Part shown: positions 59,999 through 64,000 of the stretch, one piece after another
How positions within the stretch are numbered: the first letter of the stretch is position 1
Layout of the letters: each line of letters starts with the position of its first letter
Assembly: GCA_037447655.1 (NCBI GenBank)
Contig: JBBHKE010002816.1
Coordinates: forward strand, 1-64,000
DNA: 64,000 nucleotides
Reading direction: 5' to 3'
Origin: Zygnema cylindricum
Taxonomy: Eukaryota; Streptophyta; Zygnematophyceae; Zygnematales; Zygnemataceae
The notes under the pieces: generated by a model
The model's database searches: none
What the model saw: only the letters and a program-made list of their open reading frames with translations
What the model was told of the DNA's origin: nothing
Program-made: the position numbers and the translations under genes

Positions 59999-61033
59999 AT
60001 AGTGACACGTTGGACGATTAAGCACGTGTCATGATGGAAAACCAACGAAAAATCTTAAGATTTGCACATGACACGCGGTTTCCAAAATACAACCGAAAAT
60101 AAAAACGAAATTTTGTAACATTCCCTCGTCACGCTATTTTCGGTAACTTTTGTTCGTCACACTATTTCTCTCAAAGGACTTTCGTTATGTTCGAAAACTG
60201 AAACCCTAAAAAATGAGCTGGCGTACAGACTGGCGTCTGCAAAAAGTATAAAACTTTTGTCGTATGATTACTTCGTATGCAGGTACATGGTACGCAAGTC
60301 AAGATTTGAACTTAAGTTTGCCGGTGCTAAAAATTTGAAAGATATTCAATATCGGATCGTAGCCTGCGTGGCGCCAGTCAATTTAGAACACGTGCCTTAC
60401 AGACTCTACGTGATGGAACATCGACTCAATCGACCCGGTCTGTAGAGTTTGCCGTACAAACCATAAACCAATAATTACGATCTGTCGCGTTATATTGATA
60501 TAATAATTTGACATATTTTTGGAAACACCGCATAAAGTGCATAATTAACACTTTACAATACATTACGATTTGTGACCCTTATCTTTTTGTAAGATTCGCG
60601 AAATAAATAGTGTTGGTACCGTGTGAGATTTACGACGCTAATCATGATGCCACGTACTTCCACGATACGAAAAGTACAAAGAATCATAATGTTGGAAAAA
60701 AAAAGTTTTTGGTTTTTTGTTTGACCGAATGTAACCGACTGTAACCGACCGACCCCCAAAATTTGGCAACCGAATCCGTTCCGGATCCAGCGCGGGCGGT
60801 CGGTTAACGGTCGGTCACGGTTTCGGTTGACCGTTTGCGACCTCTGTTACTAGGGATGTACATCGAACAAAAAATGACGCTATTCGAAACAGGTGCAAAA
60901 AGGTCGGTACAGGCCTCGGGAAAAAAGAAAAATGATAGTGTATCGTACGATACAGAAAATATTTCCTCAGTAATCGCACCAATACGATTCTCTCTATGCA
61001 AATTTTCGATACCGAAAACGTGTAAAATTTTCC

Positions 61034-61161
61034 ATGCCAACGGTCGAGATGAAGTTTGCAGGAGAGACCGTGGTTGTACGGCTGCGCTCCATCGGCTCAT
61101 CCAACGCCTGCTTTTGGGTGATGAACGTACTTTTTGAAACCGACGCGACGACCCGCGAATC
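61034..61161 (+). other. Small GC-rich open stretch ending at a splice donor, unrecognised
   Basis: ATG at 61034 opens a frame (MPTVEMKFAGETVVVRLRSI…) with coding-like composition that ends at TC|GTGAGT. It could be a short exon or a captured gene piece between the hAT copy and a MITE. No family is recognised. Confidence 0.3.
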
Positions 61162-61403
61162 GTGAGTGGCAACGGACATGCCGCTGTGCGCCTGGCGTGG
61201 CTGCCGCTGGTAACGGTTGTCGGGCCCCGACGCAAACGTCTATTGCGCGTGCACACTTCTCCGATTTTCGATTAAACACCGCCAATCTGAAAGTGAGAAT
61301 CTTATACTTCAATCGCGACCGTCTAACAATCCAGCAAGTGTGTACGGGGAAAAGATGTTTTAAGTGGCGAAAAAAAACATTAACAGTGTAATAGACTAAT
61401 AGG

Positions 61404-61814
61404 TAGTGTTGGGTATCGGGTAGTTTCATATCGCGATAATTTCGCTATTCGATATATCGAATATCGATCGAACAGATTCCTCGATATATCGTACCGGGAC
61501 CAACATAAATTATCGCGATATATATCGCAAAAATTGCTTGTCCGTACAGTGAGAGTACGGAAAACTGTACGGAAAATCGTACGGATATTCCCCCCCCCCC
61601 CCCCCCCCCGGCGCGCGGGGGGGGGGGGGGGGGGGGGGGGGGGTTTGAAAAAAAAAATTAAAATTTTCATTTTCGATATATTGTCGATACGATATATCGG
61701 CGATATATCGCGATATTTCGATAATCGATATATCGAAGCGATATATCGATTATCGGGTACCTAAAATTCGGTACATATCGAATATCGGCAAGTGGTCCTC
61801 GATACCCAACACTA
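61404..61814. mobile_element. Complete palindromic hAT-like MITE (Y family, 411 bp)
   Basis: Ends TAGTGTTGGGTATCG…CGATACCCAACACTA are flanked by the perfect 8-bp repeat ctaatagg (61396-61403 and 61815-61822). The interior is rich in gatatatcg palindromes and contains a poly-C run followed by a poly-G run (about 61590-61643). Non-coding. Confidence 0.92.
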
Positions 61815-61846
61815 CTAATAGGTATAGCCTAGTGTGTAAGGAGGGC

Positions 61847-62399
61847 CAGAGGTCGCAAAAGTCAAAATTTCCGATAAGCGAAACCGACATTTTTTTTTTT
61901 CAAAATTTCAACACCCGAAACCCGGCCGCGTTATGTCACGCTCCTAAATTGTTACCAGATGTCGCAATCGGGTACCCGAACCCGTACCCGACCGTTACCC
62001 GACCGCCCGCTTCGGATCCGGAAGGGATTCGGGTGCCAAATTTTGGGGGCCAGCCGGATTCGGGCGGGTGATTCACAAAAAAAAATAAAAAAATCGGGTA
62101 CGGTGGAAAAAAAATGAAGGTTTTGTACTGCCATACTATCCAACATTGTTGCACTTTGTACTCTTGGTATCGTTGAAGGTATAAGGGAGATGTACCACTA
62201 AGTACTTATTTGAGTACGAGCGGGTACGGGCAGTCGCGAGACATTGAGTTTCGGTTAACTTTTATTTCGGTAAACGCGTATCGGGTAACGGCTAACAATT
62301 TAGGAGCGTGACATAACCCGGTCGGGTATCAGGTGTTCAGATTTTGAAAAAAAAAATGTCTGTTTCGGGTATCTAAAATTTTGACTTTTGCGACCTTTG
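61847..62399. mobile_element. Non-autonomous hAT relative
   Basis: Inverted ends of about 24 bp (CAGAGGTCGCAAAAGTCAAAATTT and the matching right end) enclose 553 bp related to the hAT subterminal region. No clean 8-bp duplication was seen. Sequence from 62160-62290 recurs inverted at 62405-62550. Confidence 0.65.
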
Positions 62400-62550
62400 A
62401 TTATTACCCGGTACGTGTTACGAGTTTACGAAGAAAAAGTTAACCGAAACTCGATTTCCAACGATTACCCGTACACACCCATACCCCAATAAGTACAAAA
62501 TTAGTGGTACATCTCCCTTTATACCTTCCACGATACCAAGAGTGTAAAGT

Positions 62551-63265
62551 ACAATAGTGGTGGATAGTATGGACACAACATTACCCTATTCTATACATTT
62601 CGCATCACTACCCAATCTACGGGCACTTGTATAAATTTTACTCATTACTCATCCTGTATTGCTGAAACGCTATATCGAATATCCCATGTTGTGTTACATC
62701 GCGATACAAAATTGCAAACGACTACAATATTGTAGTAAAAGTTTTTTTCTAATGTTTTCCTCAAACAACTAAGCGCCGTACCGATAAAACCTACCGCCGT
62801 ACAAATAACGGAAAAAAATTGAAGTACAATTTGCGTCAGCTTCAAACGAAGAATATACTACATTTTGTGGTCTTGTGTTTCTAGACCCACGACCACGTCA
62901 TGCCACGTCATTTTCATGCTTTACCTTGAAATGTATTGAAGATGAGTTTCAAAGTAAAGTATTACCAGAACAGAAATACGAAATTAAGTTTGAACGTTTT
63001 AAATGATTTCAAAAGTTTTCGACGAAAAGAAACTGTTTTTTTTTTGTTTTTGTCAGTTTGCATCCAGTACGTTTTTTCTTTTGCTGGTGTCTCAAGAATT
63101 CAATGTCATTTCACAATAAGCGGACAGGAGAGGCAAAAGGCAAAGGCATCTTCTTCAACCATTAGCAACACAGGGCTCGAACGCTGTACGTTTACAATGT
63201 CACGATCAAACATTGTAACATCACAAGCAGTTTCAAAAATTACGGCGACAACATAGATTGTAGTT
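62551..63265. other. No gene recognised
   Basis: AT-rich DNA with a weak resemblance to MITE V-type sequence; the 106-codon plus-strand frame at 62936 has no recognisable domain. Confidence 0.55.
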
Positions 63266-64000
63266 TGTTGAAATTTATGTATTTTCTAGGTCTGTATTGG
63301 AAAAATAAATAGAGTGTTGGAAAAAGGTAATTAATAGTTCACTTTTGTATTTTAGTTAGAATGTAAAGAGAGAGAAAGAGAGGACCAAAGGCAGGCCATG
63401 ATTGCTGCGTCATTTAGAAGGAGGCAGAATGAATTAGAAGGTATTTTACTAGTTTAACCAAAATAGTGTTTCTGGCCGGATTTCAACCGGGGTCTGCAGA
63501 ATGCTATGTAGACCTACACCTTATCTATTAAGGCACTAACGAAACGACACACATGATATGTTTTACACATAGATATATATTGATCTAAAGGACTAATTTG
63601 CAGCAGACTAACGAAAACGCGCATTAATCAATTCATGCATGGAAGCGAATCGAAGCCGTATAAATACAACTGATCGGATGGCCACCTTACAGCCACCACC
63701 CACAATAAGCTTACGGCAGCCTTTGGGGATAGCCTCACGTGGTGCCACTTGGCGCCACATTATTTGATATCGGAGAAGATGGGAGGAGGAACCATGGCTC
63801 CCGATTTGGCAGATGTCACCTTATAGACCATGTCGTACAATGGCCGTACAATAAGTACATCGCCCATCGTACCTTCTTGTACTATATAGTGTTCCTATTG
63901 GACTAGGGTGTAGTAGTAGGTAGTTGTGAGTAGGCAGACCAAGACTTAGGGATATTTAGGTACCTCTCTCTAAGAGAGCTTGTAACTATAAAGGTCATCT
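63266..64000 (+). mobile_element. Start of another copia LTR (copy E), cut by window end
   Basis: It starts TGTTGAAATTTATG and shares the TATTTTCTAGGT block near its start with the other copia LTRs. A TATA-like box (actataaagg) lies near 63985. A tRNA-like arm (antisense CCGGTTGAAATCCGG) is at about 63475-63492. Confidence 0.75.

Larger units (their letters stand above)
52028..60846 (-). mobile_element. hAT transposon, minus-strand copy, interrupted by copia B
   Basis: The right end (60846) is the hAT terminus (reads CAGAGGTCGCAAACGGTC on the minus strand). The left side matches the 3' region of the plus-strand hAT copies but stops near 52028 without the terminal repeat, so it is truncated. 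The transposase lies in two pieces around copia element B (54091-58237). Confidence 0.8.

Noticed and set aside
1-64000. CRISPR arrays, operons, ribosome binding sites
   Set aside because: The window is plant nuclear DNA; spaced repeats seen are microsatellites and hAT subterminal repeats.

Overview
This window is plant-type nuclear DNA. It carries an intron-rich chloroplast protein gene (a TROL-like rhodanese protein) and plant leucine-rich-repeat receptor exons, set in a dense field of nested transposable elements. A streptophyte is certain in practice. The mix of Ty1/copia, chromodomain Ty3/gypsy, hAT and MITE families, plus a cytosine-methyltransferase-carrying retroelement, would fit an early-diverging lineage (streptophyte alga, bryophyte, lycophyte or fern), but the sequence alone does not fix the species.

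Layout. 1-5253: a decayed Ty1/copia element (A) on the minus strand, with a solo LTR (C) in its protease region and a second LTR (D, opposite orientation) in its integrase region. 5254-7990: the 3' part of a chromodomain gypsy element, with an extra acidic/coiled-coil reading frame between pol and its LTR. 7995-8823 and 16910-17841: two broken pieces of one non-LTR-type polyprotein family. 10528-16018: a complete eight-exon TROL-like gene on the minus strand (438 codons), the best-supported host gene. 18319-21115: a retroelement in which a C5-cytosine DNA methyltransferase is in the same reading frame as, and directly upstream of, a gypsy-type reverse transcriptase/RNase H. 21566-34076: an LRR receptor ectodomain on the minus strand, built of about 72-nt exons with phase-2 introns; no kinase was found downstream. 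36721-49605: a hAT-derived block of about 12.9 kb bounded by a perfect 8-bp target duplication. It contains an inner hAT copy with a decayed transposase, two TA-flanked MITEs, a hAT-like MITE and a possible captured host exon. 50999-51304: an isolated C-terminal exon of a receptor kinase. 52028-60846: a second hAT copy (minus strand), split by a gag-only copia element B (54091-58237; two 1141-bp LTRs; 5-bp target duplication). 61404-62550: small palindromic MITEs. 63266-64000: the start of another copia LTR.

How the parts relate. The two host loci (TROL and the LRR receptor) are separated by retroelement debris, and the LRR gene may have lost its kinase end there. TROL has two G-boxes and an I-box upstream of its start, in keeping with a light-regulated photosynthetic gene. 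The copia elements share an unusual primer site that matches the anticodon arm of initiator tRNA and overlaps the gag start codon, and their LTRs carry an antisense tRNA-like hairpin. The most unusual item is the methyltransferase-reverse transcriptase reading frame at 18.3-20.1 kb.
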